DNA of 64,000 nt from Aquatica leii. Taxonomy: Eukaryota; Arthropoda; Insecta; Coleoptera; Lampyridae. Under the pieces are notes generated by a model. That model was not told the origin of the DNA, ran no database searches, and was given only the letters and a program-made list of their open reading frames with translations. A program made the position numbers and the translations under genes. Numbering within the stretch: the stretch's first letter is position 1; every line of letters begins with the position of its first letter. Positions 1-10,587 of the stretch are shown in pieces. Where the stretch lies: NCBI GenBank assembly GCA_035610365.1, contig CM069434.1:98568806-98632805 (forward strand), in the 5' to 3' direction.

Positions 1-277
1 TATTTTAAAGGGCGCCTGCGTGGAATAAATTAATTAGTTATAGATATTTCCATTATACATCGTGTCACAACACCTGGATATTTTAAGAAAACAGTTTTAA
101 GTTACGCAGGCATCAGGTTATAAAGCGATAAACGATGTCAAAGTAAAAATGACCACCTGTCGTCTTCTCAATACGAAGGGACCAACGATGCCCGATACAT
201 GGCGTTGAAAAATGGAAAAGTAATTTTACTTCAACCAATACACAGGGTAGTGCATTTTTAAATTTATGCACGTAACA
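1..277 (-). mobile_element. LTR fragment, diverged relative of the 34.3-41.0 kb element
   Basis: This stretch aligns by eye with the outer ~280 bp of the LTRs at 35,341-35,627 and 40,752-41,038. Shared blocks include the CGTGTC.CAACAC.TGGAT segment, an ACGATGT.AAAGT segment, a CCCGATA.ATGGCGT segment and a closing GTAACA (272-277). It is clearly more diverged than those two LTRs are from each other, so it is an older relative. The window edge cuts the rest. It is a fossil and no coding part is seen. Confidence 0.75.
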
Positions 278-289
278 AGCACTTTATTT

Positions 290-1460
290 TTTACCTTAAC
301 ATTAGCAATATTAAAATAAGTTATCAACAGTATTTCGATAATGCAGAAATTCTCGAACAACAAGCTAAAAGAGATATTTTAAACAAAAAACTACTCTAAA
401 GTAATAACCGTCTGTATAGAAATTAAAAATGCTTGTAATATATTAAACCATAGAAAAAATAAAAGAGCTCTAGAAAAGCAATAAAATCAATTACTGGAAA
501 TCTCGATGAGGAAGATTTAAATAAGATTAATAAAAATTTAGATAAATTATATAATAATCAATTGAAAAATAAATGCAATAAAGCCCTTTTCTAATCACTT
601 GACCCAAAGATATTCCAGAGATTTAGAAGACATTAGTCATAGTATAACAGAAACCCAAAATTTAATAAATAACACAGTAAATATTTTAGATTTTAGAACA
701 TTACTACAAACAGAATTATACCAAGCAAATTCTTTATTCGAAAAGTTAAAATTAATTAAAAGAACTGTAAGTTTAGTATTTAAGGATATAACAAATTTAG
801 AAAGCATTATTTTAAAGGAATTACTTACTATAGAAAAACATTTAAAGAATCATTATTCAACACAGCAATTATTACCTTTGGAATGAATACATTCATTTAT
901 TTAAAGCTTTCGAAACTTTCTATAATTGGAATAGATAAAACAATATTCTTTATTCTCAAAATACCTATTTTAAACCTTATAACAAGTTATTGTTCCTCCT
1001 ACTAAATTTATCGTACAAATTAATCAATACATCTACTGGAGTTCCGAGCAATGTGGAAGAATGGGCGACATCTCTTTATGTTCACAAAAATATTTCTTAC
1101 AAAACAATTGCACAATAGAAAAGACTAATAAGTGTCTTACGTCACATATAAGTAACGATTAGGAAATCATCATACAGAATCGCCAAATTTTATATTCATC
1201 CAATAGTAACCAAGAATTAATAGAAGAATACGATGGGCAAGTCTTCAAACTTTTGGTTAAAGGAATTCAATTAATATCCTCAACATGCCGAATAATTATC
1301 GGAAACAACATTTTTGATAATACAGTACCAACATTCGAAATCATCACAACAATTCTACATCCATACAATTTCAAGAATCCAGATGAATTAAGAAGAGATC
1401 TTGAGAAAATAAAGAATATTCTAATTCATCTTAATCCTGTAATTCTTAGCTGTCTTTAAT
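290..1460 (+). mobile_element. env: env-like fossil of an errantivirus-type LTR element
   Basis: Translated plus-strand pieces read like the F-type envelope protein of insect errantiviruses: a segment resembling the region after the fusion-protein cleavage site (about 440-590), a helical stretch (599-886) and a C-terminal part (1253-1459). The element is a broken fossil with several breaks. It is followed by an LTR-like segment, as expected for an env gene lying just before a 3' LTR. Family placement is inferred from the look of the translation and is moderately sure. Confidence 0.55.
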
Positions 1461-1600
1461 TCTAATTTTTTGCTTTTGTAAACCGTTTTTGAGATATCTT
1501 GAGACTTTAGGAACCTCTTAGTCTCCGTTCGACCAATAAAATGTTGTATTAAACTTGTTCTTGTCTAAATTGGGCCTAATTTACACAGAAGATTGTTAAA
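1461..1600 (+). mobile_element. LTR fragment next to the env fossil
   Basis: Shares several blocks with 44,335-44,575: TGTAAACCGT, a TTGAGACTTT...CCTC..AGTCTC stretch, and AATAAAATGTTGTATT with a polyadenylation-type AATAAA, ending near TTTACACAG. The two are fragments of the same LTR family. The position directly after the env fossil suggests it is that element's 3' LTR. Confidence 0.6.
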
Positions 1601-3118
1601 CAAATAACTATTATTGTATAATAATTATAGACAATTTTTAACTAATTTTTATTCAAGATTTGTTTATGATTACAAATTACAAAAAGTGAATAACCTGATT
1701 AAAAATTCAAATATTATAACAAAATTCGAGTATGCAAATTAAACAAAAAATTAAAAAGCAAAAATGTATATAATTAAACTAAAAAAGTATTAATTATTAC
1801 CAATTTATAAAATTCACTTGTCTTAAATTGGAACTTATGTATTAAGTACACATGAGTTAAAATAGTTTTTATTCAGTGTAGTATGCTTGAGACGTAGTTA
1901 CTACCATAGCACCGCATTTAATAATATTAATTTATGTTGATAATTATAGTTAAAAAAAACAAATTAATAAATTATTTTATTTTTAACAAAAACAAACTAA
2001 TCAATTAACTTGCTATTGACGTCATTAAAGTTGTAAACATAGTTTTTTTAATAAGTACAAAATTTTGATTTTGTTTTTTTAATAACATTTTAAAATAAGA
2101 TGAAGATGTTTGTAACAGCCAAAACAAAAAATTATAACGGGATCTTAATCTAACAGTTAAAGAAACTCAAGTAGTATGACCAAAACTGCACAGGGTAAAT
2201 ACAAAGAATTAGTCCAGTGAATCACTATTGGACTTATTTGGTCAGTAAATATTAGCGTGGTCTTGCAGCACCTCCGCTTTTTTTAGAGGCCATGGTTAAG
2301 AAGTAGGCTGTAAGCGTCAACAAACATTTCATAACAAATTTCTTTGTTTCTGCACGTAGAATTTTTAATTACGGTTTATCCTTCAAACGCCCTTTCCTTA
2401 AGAATAATTTACAAATGCAAATTATGTTTACTTTAATTTCACATTTATTTGTAACAAATCAAAAAAAATTGTGACGTTATTTATATCAATATCGTAAATT
2501 TTGCATAAGCAGGATTTGTGTCGTCTAGTCAATATACGCAAATTGGGACATTCCCCTCATGTGGGTTTTTAAGTATCTGTTGATTTCGCCTACTCGTTTT
2601 AGTTTAGTAGTTTTAGCAATGTACAGGTTTAATGTTTAATTAAAACTATTTCAATTTGCATATTTGGTAAGGAATTGCAAATTTTAAACGATTTTTATAA
2701 AACTTTAGATCACATTACAGACTGAAATAACGAAATAGTAACTTTACATTGTATGTACTTAACTTAGTTTAAACAAACCACTCGTTCTGATTAGTAAAAA
2801 TTATTATTTACAGTTTTCTATTCGAGATCATTTTGCGGTAAATATTTCACAAGCCAAGTTTTCGTCGCACGTCGCAGTCGTCATCCTCAGAGGCATTTCG
2901 TATTGTAATAAAGTTAGTAGTTTTAACCGAAGTTATAAACATTTCTACTACTACTACTACTTCAGCTTAAGTCACTTTTATGGAGTTTAGATTCTGGCTT
3001 GGTTTACAAGTTGATAACCCAATTTTTCAGTAAGATGGCTTCAGTAAAAACGCCAATTTGAGAAGTACTTAACAGTCTCTTGACTTTTCAGTAAAGACCA
3101 CAATAAAAACATTAATGT
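1601..3118. other. AT-rich DNA without recognisable gene
   Basis: No coding region or repeat family was recognised. A short CTA microsatellite lies at about 2946-2961. The right part may hold the leader or LTR of the gypsy-like element whose gag begins near 3119, but no LTR boundary or primer-binding site could be fixed. Confidence 0.5.
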
Positions 3119-3414
3119 ATTCCTATAAATGGGCGAAGAGTCTGAAAACATGTTATTACAATTTTGCTCAGAACCAAAAACGTTCGACGATTGTTTAACG
3201 TCCTTTAACAGTTACTTTGACCTACAAAAAATGTCATATTTAGGGGATATCAATTTAATTTTTGTATGCAAAAAACTGAAGAAACAATTGACATATTTAT
3301 AACAGCGGTACATACCTACAGTAGCTGAAAACCGTAAAAAAATTTTAAAGACAAAGTCATTCGCGATCGTATTGTTGTTGGCATGATTGATATTAGATCG
3401 AACGAACGTATGCA
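3119..3414 (+). mobile_element. gag: gag fossil of a gypsy-like LTR element (left piece)
   Basis: The plus-strand translation resembles the N-terminal half of insect gypsy-type gag (a FDD.L.SFN.YFD-like stretch followed by a DRIV.G.R.ER-like stretch). It is a fossil with several breaks. It stops at the 14.4-kb palindromic element. Gag-like sequence is again visible on the far side from 17,780, so this element was the target of that insertion. Its pol-like parts lie at 17.8-18.4 and 20.4-22.2 kb. Confidence 0.65.
3409..3414. repeat. target site duplication, left copy (TATGCA)
   Basis: TATGCA immediately precedes AGTAGAAAGGGCCC and recurs at 17774-17779 immediately after GGGCCCTTTCTACT. A 6-bp duplication at both ends of a perfect terminal inversion shows that the intervening 14,359 bp integrated as one unit. 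Confidence 0.9.
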
Positions 3415-3496
3415 AGTAGAAAGGGCCCACTATCCCTTCCACTTTTGACGTCATTACTGACCTCGGAAGGAACGTGGGCGACTTTTGTGAAAGTGT

Positions 3497-3632
3497 TTTT
3501 CTCTCTCACACATTTTTTTCTCTCTCACACATTTTTTTCTCTCTCGCACATTTTTTCTCTCTCTCACACATTTTTTTCTCTCTCACACATTTTTTCTCTC
3601 TCTTACACCGATTTTTTTTCTCTCTCTTACAT
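3497..3632 (+). repeat. minisatellite, ~17-18 bp unit CTCTCTCACACATTTTTT
   Basis: About seven head-to-tail units with small variants (CGCACA, CTTACA). The mirror copy in the right arm is at 17,556-17,692. It lies about 80 bp inside the palindrome end, in a subterminal position. The short open frames over it are repeat artefacts. Confidence 0.85.
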
Positions 3633-3756
3633 TGTTACATCATCGCATAATTGGTAATTTTGATTGCGTCGTGCGTCATCGCGTAACTGGTAATTTTTTA
3701 TGCGTCATGAAGTAGCATGATTCCAGCGAGAAGTATTTTTATTTAAAAAAAGCTGA

Positions 3757-3826
3757 GAGTGTACTCGGACTCGAACCCGGGCTCCTCGATTACGAATCGG
3801 CGACTTTACCACTGCGCTACGAAAAC
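3757..3826 (-). ncRNA. tRNA-derived Pol III unit (tRNA-Thr-like, not a functional tRNA)
   Basis: On the minus strand a canonical A box TAGCGCAGTGG (3809-3819) and a perfect B box GGTTCGAGTCC (3767-3777) are spaced as in a tRNA. A loop reading TTCGTAA suggests a CGT (Thr) origin. The acceptor stem does not pair and both the anticodon and T stems have mismatches, so it cannot be a working tRNA. A run of seven T (3751-3745 on the minus strand) follows directly and could end a Pol III transcript. It resembles the head of a tRNA-derived SINE. An identical copy lies in the right arm. Confidence 0.65.
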
Positions 3827-3849
3827 TGTTAATAAAATAGCGGAATAAT

Positions 3850-5300
3850 TTAGAGAAATGTGAAACTTCTAAATTACTCAAGCACTAAAAATAAAAGAGT
3901 ATAGAAAACAATTTTTAAAATTTAGATTTTAATGTGCTAATAATTTAATAATAGTAATTTTGATTAAGAAGCAATGAAGTTGTAAAAACTGTAAACTAAA
4001 CTAACTAAAAACTACTAAATTATTTAGCGCGTTTATCTTTCAAATTCAAGTTTTAATGTTTTGAAAAATTATGTTAGATAATAATAATTGTGATATACAT
4101 ATATCTATCAAAATTCTAAATAAAGCATAATTTTATATCGTCAACATTCATGTTTTAAAAGAAATTTTAATTATGGGAAAATAATACTAATAAATGAATT
4201 CAAATAAGTAAAACAGAAAAACAATGTACCTAGTATTTGTTTTAAATTTAAATTTCAATGTACAATAAACAATAATAAATAGCTTTATATTAAGAAGTAA
4301 TGAAATAACTGCAAAACATCGAAAATAATTTGCACGTTCAAACTAAAGTTAAATAATAACTATGATACAAATCTATCAATATTTTAAATACAGCACAATT
4401 TAAGTCGTCAACGATTCATGAATTAAAACGAGATTTTTTTAGAGAAATGTGAACCTTCTAGATTACTCAAGCACTAAAAAAAAATAAAAGAGTATAGAAA
4501 ACAGTTTTTTAAAATTTAGATTTTAATGTGCAAATAATTTGACGTTTAACTAAGAAGTAATGAAATTGTAAAACTGTAAAACAACTAAATTAATTTGCGC
4601 GTTTATTTTTCAAATTGAAGTTTTAATGTTTTCAAAAATTATGTTAAATCATAATTGTAATATATATCTATCAAAAGTTTAAATAAAGCATAATTTCATA
4701 TCGTCAACATTCATGTTTTAAAAGAAATTTTAATTATGATAAAATAATATTAATAAATGAATTCAAATAAGTAAAACAGAAAAACAATGTATCTAGTATT
4801 TATTTTAAATTTGGATTTTAATGTACAATAAATAATAATAAATAGTTTTATAGTAAGAAGTAATGGAAAAACTAGAAAAGAACGAAAACAATTTGCGCGT
4901 TCAAACTAAGTTAAATAATAATTATGATATAAATCTATCAATATTTTAAATACAGCACAACTTAAGTCGTTAACGATTCATGAATTAAAACGAATTTTTT
5001 TAATTGAGTTAAAATAATACTCATAAATGAATTCAAATAAGTAAAACAAAAAACAATGTTGTACTTATTTAAAATTATTATTTTAATGTGCAAATAATTT
5101 AACAATAATAGTTTTAGATTAAGAAGAAGAAATGAAAAAAAAAACTGCAAAACAACAAAATTAAATTGTGAATGAATATTACAAATTTAAGTTCAAGTGT
5201 TTTTAAACTAACATAAACAACAATTAAGTTAAAATAATAAAAATAGGTTTTAATGTGTAATAATTCTACCGTAGTTTTAGATTAAGAATTCTTTAAACTA
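3850..5300 (+). repeat. tandem array, unit ~590 bp (about 2.5 copies)
   Basis: The phrase TTAGAGAAATGTGAA.CTTCTA followed by AGTATAGAAAACA occurs at 3850 and again at 4439, and the following sequence keeps the same order (GTAAAACAGAAAAACAATGT; GAATTCAAATAAG). A third, shorter and more diverged unit runs to about 5300. It is mirrored in the right arm (about 15,290-17,338), where the MITE interrupts it. Confidence 0.75.
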
Positions 5301-6091
5301 AACTAAAAAAAAAATTGCAGAATTAAGTTGTACGTTAATTTTCCAAAACTCAAGTATTAGGAATTAGAAATAAACAATAATTCTAATCTATATAAAGTTA
5401 AGTCAAAGTAAAGTCGAAAAACAATTTTGAATAAGTAAAACAAAAAAATTAAAAGTTAGCGACAAAGATACTTTTAAGATGGCTAAATAAATTTAAAAAC
5501 TGGTGACAAAATAGTTTTTAAAATTTTTCAGTTGGTAGTAAAAATAATTTTGAAATCGCGTAACAAATTTAACAGTTGGTAGTAAAATATAGTTTTAAAA
5601 TGGCGTAACAACTTTTACAATTGGTAAAAAATGTTTTTAAAAAGGCGGAATAATTTTTAAATTTTATATTAGTTACAAATTAGTAGCTAACAGTAACAGT
5701 AAAAATCATTTTGTAAAACTGTAAAACAACTAAATTAATTTGCGCGTTTATTTTTCAATATTAACTATTTATTAAGTAATAAACTTAGATTCTGTTTAAA
5801 AAAAAGAAAAAACAAAACAATTACTTAAAAAAAAAATACACTTACCCCATATGCCATCAACGTGTTTTAAATTTATAAATTTTAATTTAATATTAAAGAG
5901 CTCATTCGTACACATTTTAACACGAAGAAGACACAAACTATACTAAATACAATTAGAAATTTCTGAAAATCCCTACCTTCAAATTAATTTTTATTAATTA
6001 TTGTATTGACTCATAGGCAAAATCTTATTGAATCATAACTTTTCAAACTTAGAAATGTCGATATAGAAACAACTATTTTTGACAGAAGAAA

Positions 6092-6996
6092 TCTATATAA
6101 ATAAGAATGAATGTTGCTAAGCGTAAAACTGGAGAACGGCTGGACCAATGCGGCTATTTTTTTGTCATATGTTCCTTAAGGCACAGTTTTAATGAAGAGA
6201 AAAAAATGGCGTGGAAAATAGTAAAAACAACATACACATACATACAAACGAGCTGTCAAACATTTGACGTAAATCGTCAACGTCAATCTAAACAAAACAA
6301 AGGCGCGTTTGGATAATCTATGCCTCTGGAAAAAGTCATCAAAGAAAATAATATTATCGTACGTGAATTCTTCTGTGCGTGGCAGTTTCTTGGTTGTTTT
6401 TTATATTTTCACTTCTCTTTAAAACTAATTGTGTGCTCAGTGTGATTACGTTTAGACCCATGCCGCCAAAAACGTAGGCGCAGTAATTTGTGTCGAAGAA
6501 CTCGAAATGCTACAAACCAAGCAAATTTCAATCTAATCGGACATCGCGTCTTTTTAGCGGCACACGGCTAGCAGTAAAAAATTTACTTAACAATGTGATC
6601 GAAGCAAGAATTCTAAAAGGAAAATATAAGGGAGAGAAAATGTGTTGATACCCCGCATCCCAATGGTACCAACTGACGTACCATTTGAATTCAAACGACT
6701 GCAATTTCCAGTGCGACTTGCTTTTGCTATAACAATAAATAAATACCAGGGTCAGTCGTTGAGTGTTTGCGGCGTTAATCTTGAAAACTCATGCATCTCT
6801 CGTGGACATTTGCATGTTGCCTGCTCCCGCGTAGGGAAACCGTCAGTATTGCAGTGTACGAAATAAAAAAACTTATTTTTTGTAAGTAATCGTCGTTTAT
6901 TGCTGAGACATAAATAAAGTGATCACTCCGAAATATGTTTTATTTATTTAATTTTCTATTTACTTTTGACAGAATGAAGTCTGTCCGGGCGGCTAG
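6092..6996 (+). mobile_element. Helitron, non-autonomous, left-arm copy (905 bp)
   Basis: Starts TCTATATAAATAAGAATG, preceded by A. It ends CTAG, followed by T, which is the A/T target that Helitrons use without duplication. A 6-bp-stem hairpin (GACAGA/TCTGTC, 6968-6985) lies 11 bases before CTAG, as expected. Inside, a start-of-protein segment (MPPK-like, from about 6460) is followed almost directly by the C-terminal helicase part, so most of the Rep/helicase gene is gone. Compared with the right-arm copy this one lacks about 87 bp after residue GKPS of the helicase piece, with AG at both sides of the missing block. Confidence 0.85.
6642..6866 (+). pseudogene. Helitron helicase C-terminal remnant
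   Basis: About 75 residues match the last part of the Pif1-like helicase domain of Helitron Rep/helicase proteins: the FPVRLAFAITIN segment, the YQGQSL motif, GVNLE, and HVACSRVGKPS (motif VI-like). In active proteins this part takes part in ATP-driven DNA unwinding during rolling-circle transposition. The family protein is over 1,000 residues, so this is only a fragment. The reading frame is shifted just upstream of VLIPRIP relative to a coding-like VIEARILKGKYKGE stretch. After GKPS the left-arm copy runs into unrelated sequence because of an internal deletion. Confidence 0.85.
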
Positions 6997-9929
6997 TTTA
7001 CAATACAATTGTTAGAATAAAGTGTTTGAACTTGTTATTTAAAATTAAAATATATATTTTTTAAAACGTATCTATAAGAAACCAAAACGTTTAGGAATTT
7101 ATTTGTAACATATTGTTAATGCTGATGTAATTAACATGTAATTTGAAAACCAAGCAATTTCCATAGAACAAGATTTTTTTTTTTTTTAAATTTTAGATTG
7201 TGATAGTAACATTAAATTTAACCACTAACTTTGCAATTTGTTTTAATGAAAGCTCTAAAACATTGCTCTATATTTTAATTGAGTTTAAATCGTCAACACA
7301 ATTTCCTTGTTCGTCTACTAAAAAAGTTTGTACTTTTAAAAATGATCTTGTAACTATTATAGCAATAAAAACTTAAAATGCCACCAGTGTCTATACTAAA
7401 GTCATCTAAATAATTTGGGAGATCTTCATTTAGCACATAATTCCATATTTTATAATAAATAATAATAATTGAACGCGCTTATTCAAACGTCTTCGTAGCA
7501 ATACTACGGTAATTACAGATATGAGTCATACGTCATTACATTAGTAACAATGTAAAATTAATTTTTTTTATTATTATTCGAAACTTACGTTGTACAACGC
7601 CAACGTTATTTGTACACTTTACTAAAAGATACAAAATTGCTATAAAACATATATATCTACAAGAAATTAAACGTAAATAAATGTATTAGTAATGCAGTTT
7701 ATGAAGATCTAATTAACTAAACTTTTAAAACCAAACAATGTTGTTACAGTAAGAAACGTTTTCAGCAAAAACAATTATATAATGTAATTAATAACTAAAT
7801 CTTTAAGACTAAAAAAAACGTCATAAAAATAACAATTGTAGCTAACGTCGAAACTAAACAACATTATTGAAACAATAAAGTTTTTTTTGAAGTAACATTA
7901 TTTTGTATTTTATTTGTCAACAAAAATTTTGATGGACCCGTTAAAACTTGTTTTATATAAAATTTCTCTAAAAACACAATTTAACAAAGTTTTTGCAATG
8001 TCAGCTAATTCAAAAACTACTGCTAAAAAAATTAATACACCTTTCTCTAAGCTGGTGAAATAAAATTCCGAATAAGATATGTCTACGTTTCTTTTACATT
8101 ATTATTACAAACTGTGTACATCAGTCTGTAAATATTATAACGTTACAATTGCTTAAAATTAAAAGCAGACATTGCAAGAACATATTTTTTACAGTTGTAT
8201 TTTATCTACTAAATCAAAGTTATTCGAAAATCATACATAAAGAAATATATTTTTATAAGTATAGAACACGTTTCAAATAGTGAATAACTTGAAGACTTAT
8301 TTTACACCTCAACTAGACAATGCAGAAAAATGTGGTTATTTTCACAATTTTATTGAAAATGTAGTATACTACTTAGCTAATAAATGGCTAACCAAATGAA
8401 AATATTATTCATTTTTGTAATAAACACGTGATTACTAACCAATAAACTTTTAAGTTAATGATTTACTGAAAGAAAGAAAAAACATTTTTAACAAAAACAA
8501 TTTCACAATTTAAGATTATTAAGGTAAGACAGTAAACTACTTAAAAGCAAAGTTAACAAAAATTAATTAAAATCATGTTAAATAGGAAATTTTGCTTGCA
8601 GTTTGTAATTACAGTGAATAACAATGTAGTTAATGACTAAGTTTTTCAAATTAAGGAACGCCACGCAAATATTTTAAGCGAAAACTAACTATTAATTTTA
8701 TTTTGAAACGATTATAATTAGATATATAATTAATCTCAAGAAAAATAAAAACTTATGAAAAATTGCTAAAAGTTGCAAGAAAAGCAATAGGAATTTACTG
8801 GAGTCATTAGAAATGATTGAAGAAAAAACCTTTCTCAATGTTAATAATTAAGTAGTCATACTGTAATAGAAAACTTATTGCGGGTAACTACAATCTAATT
8901 AAAGACAAAATTTCTAAAACTAAGAAACGTCACAAAATGTTTTTAACAAAAACTATTTAGCAATTTAGTTTTTTGTTCAAATAATTAAAATTAGATACTC
9001 TACAATCTCAATCAGCAGACAAATAAATAATTTTTTTTAAGATATACCTACAATAAAAGCAATAAATGTACTTAAATTATTGAAAATTAAAAAAAAGGAA
9101 ACTTTTTTGCAAAATAGATATCAAATTGTTTAAACAAGTAAATGTTACAATATTATAACTACTAAAAACTTTAAGCAAAATTTTGAAAGAACAAAAAAAA
9201 AGATAAACTATTTAGAGAATATCTGTTTAATAAAAATTGTTTTATGAGAAATGGTGTTATTGTTTGATTAAAAATTTAAAACTTGCAAACTTTTGAACGG
9301 GGTCTACGTTCTTCTTCGTCAGGTAATAAATCACAATCACAAATATTTAGAAACATTTTATTGTAAATAACATCGTGGTTCTAGTTTCACCATTCGTTCA
9401 AAAATTAAATAACTAGTTTAAAAGATCGTAACTAAGAAAAAAAGAAATCACTTTAATTATATAGGACACTCATTTCAAAATGTTTTGATTTGACGTGTTT
9501 CAATAATATTAACAAATGTTAATTCGAATAAACTTAAATCTGTTTAAACAATAACCGATATCTAGTTTATGTACTCAGAATTTTGTAATGAAAAGTAGCT
9601 TCGAGATATTCACAAAGTAAAAAAATTGTTTATAATTTCAATTTTTATTTTGTTTAATGTAATTTAAAAAACATAGTTCGTTCTATGTATTCACTACTGT
9701 AAGCCGTTATTTAAATATTATAATACGTTTTTACAATTTAAGAATTATTAAACTTAAAGTTTAGCTCTGTGGGTATCAAGTAACGTTTAAATTTCTACAC
9801 AAAGTTAATGTTACGAACAATCATTATTAAAATCAAACTTTATTAAAAATAGAAAAAAGTTACAAAGCCCGTTTAATACGCAAAGTAAAACTTATAGATG
9901 CATTGTAACTTAATCTATTTAAAAAAAAA
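6997..9929. other. AT-rich inner part of left arm, no gene
   Basis: No coding region is visible. A degenerate phrase (AAGAAACGT...TTTTAACAAAAAC...) recurs near 7710, 7795, 8446, 8640 and 8911, so the stretch is built from old, diverged repeats. A hairpin with hammerhead-like flanks lies at 9291-9322 (minus sense). The sequence is mirrored at 10,588-13,531. Confidence 0.6.
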
Positions 9930-10587
9930 TTCTTTAAAGCGACTTGGTGCGTGTCATTTTATTTAAAGCAAAGATTTTGTCTGACTGCCATTGCTGTGGT
10001 TTACAACAAGTTGTGTATCGCAATTTAATTTTAATACATATTTGAAATAAATTTTGTTTGAAAGTAATTTATTATTCGCTGGAATGGTGGTTTATGCAGT
10101 TTTAATTGACATAGTAATAGCAGAAGAAAAAAGCTTAGAATAAGCTTACACATCAGGTAAACAAGAATTGTCTGTTATGCTGTTTGTAATTTTTATGAAA
10201 TATAAGAAAGCATTTAGTCGTAAAATAACTACTAAAACGGGCTTACACTTTATGTTAATTAATAATTTATATAAAACGGGTAATATAACTATTCCAAGAG
10301 TCTTTGGCGTAGAGAATAAAGTTTTCATAGTTGATGTTAAAAGAAGTAGTCTTGTTATGGCTTTTGGTTGTCAGCCACTGCGGATTGGAAACGAATTGGC
10401 TTCGGTTTGTGTTTCTTAAAAGTTGCGACATATCCTTCATCAATTTATTTATTTACTTTTAAATACATTGCTACCAACTTAAGATAACAAAATTTAATAA
10501 ATTTTGTAGCGGGAAATTTAACTTGACCCCACGCATTTTGCGTCACTGCGTATGTACATAGTAAATTTATAAATGAATGTGTTCGTA
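9930..10587. other. unique spacer at the centre of the palindrome
   Basis: The 658-659 bp between the arms occurs once in the window. It carries one small open frame (10168-10419, plus strand). A palindrome with a spacer of this size can form a stem-loop but is less prone to loss than one without a spacer. Confidence 0.75.
10168..10419 (+). CDS. small open frame in the palindrome spacer, unknown
   Basis: 83 codons from ATG to TAA. The frame is open upstream for some residues as well. The translation is lysine/isoleucine rich at first and ends in a more varied stretch (VFGVENKVFIVDVKRSSL). I do not recognise a family or a membrane segment. It is the only frame over 80 codons in the unique centre of the element, which is the place where such an element would carry its own gene. 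In AT-rich DNA a frame of this size may occur by chance. Confidence 0.25.
   Translation: MSVMLFVIFMKYKKAFSRKITTKTGLHFMLINNLYKTGNITIPRVFGVENKVFIVDVKRSSLVMAFGCQPLRIGNELASVCVS

Larger units (their letters stand above)
3415..9929 (+). repeat. left arm of the 14.4-kb palindrome
   Basis: In order: 80 bp of terminal sequence, a TCTCTCACACATTTTTT-type minisatellite, a tRNA-like unit, a ~590-bp tandem repeat array, short GTTGGTAGTAAAA-type repeats (about 5460-5660), a Helitron (6092-6996), then about 2.9 kb of AT-rich DNA with degenerate internal repeats. Homology to the right arm stops in an A-run at 9921-9929. Confidence 0.9.

Noticed and set aside
3497-3632. CRISPR-like array
   Set aside because: Units are 17-18 bp head-to-tail without unique spacers; an ordinary minisatellite in a eukaryotic element.
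3757-3826. Possible functional tRNA-Thr gene (and its mirror at 17,362-17,431)
   Set aside because: A and B boxes are perfect but the acceptor stem does not pair and other stems have mismatches; called a tRNA-derived unit.
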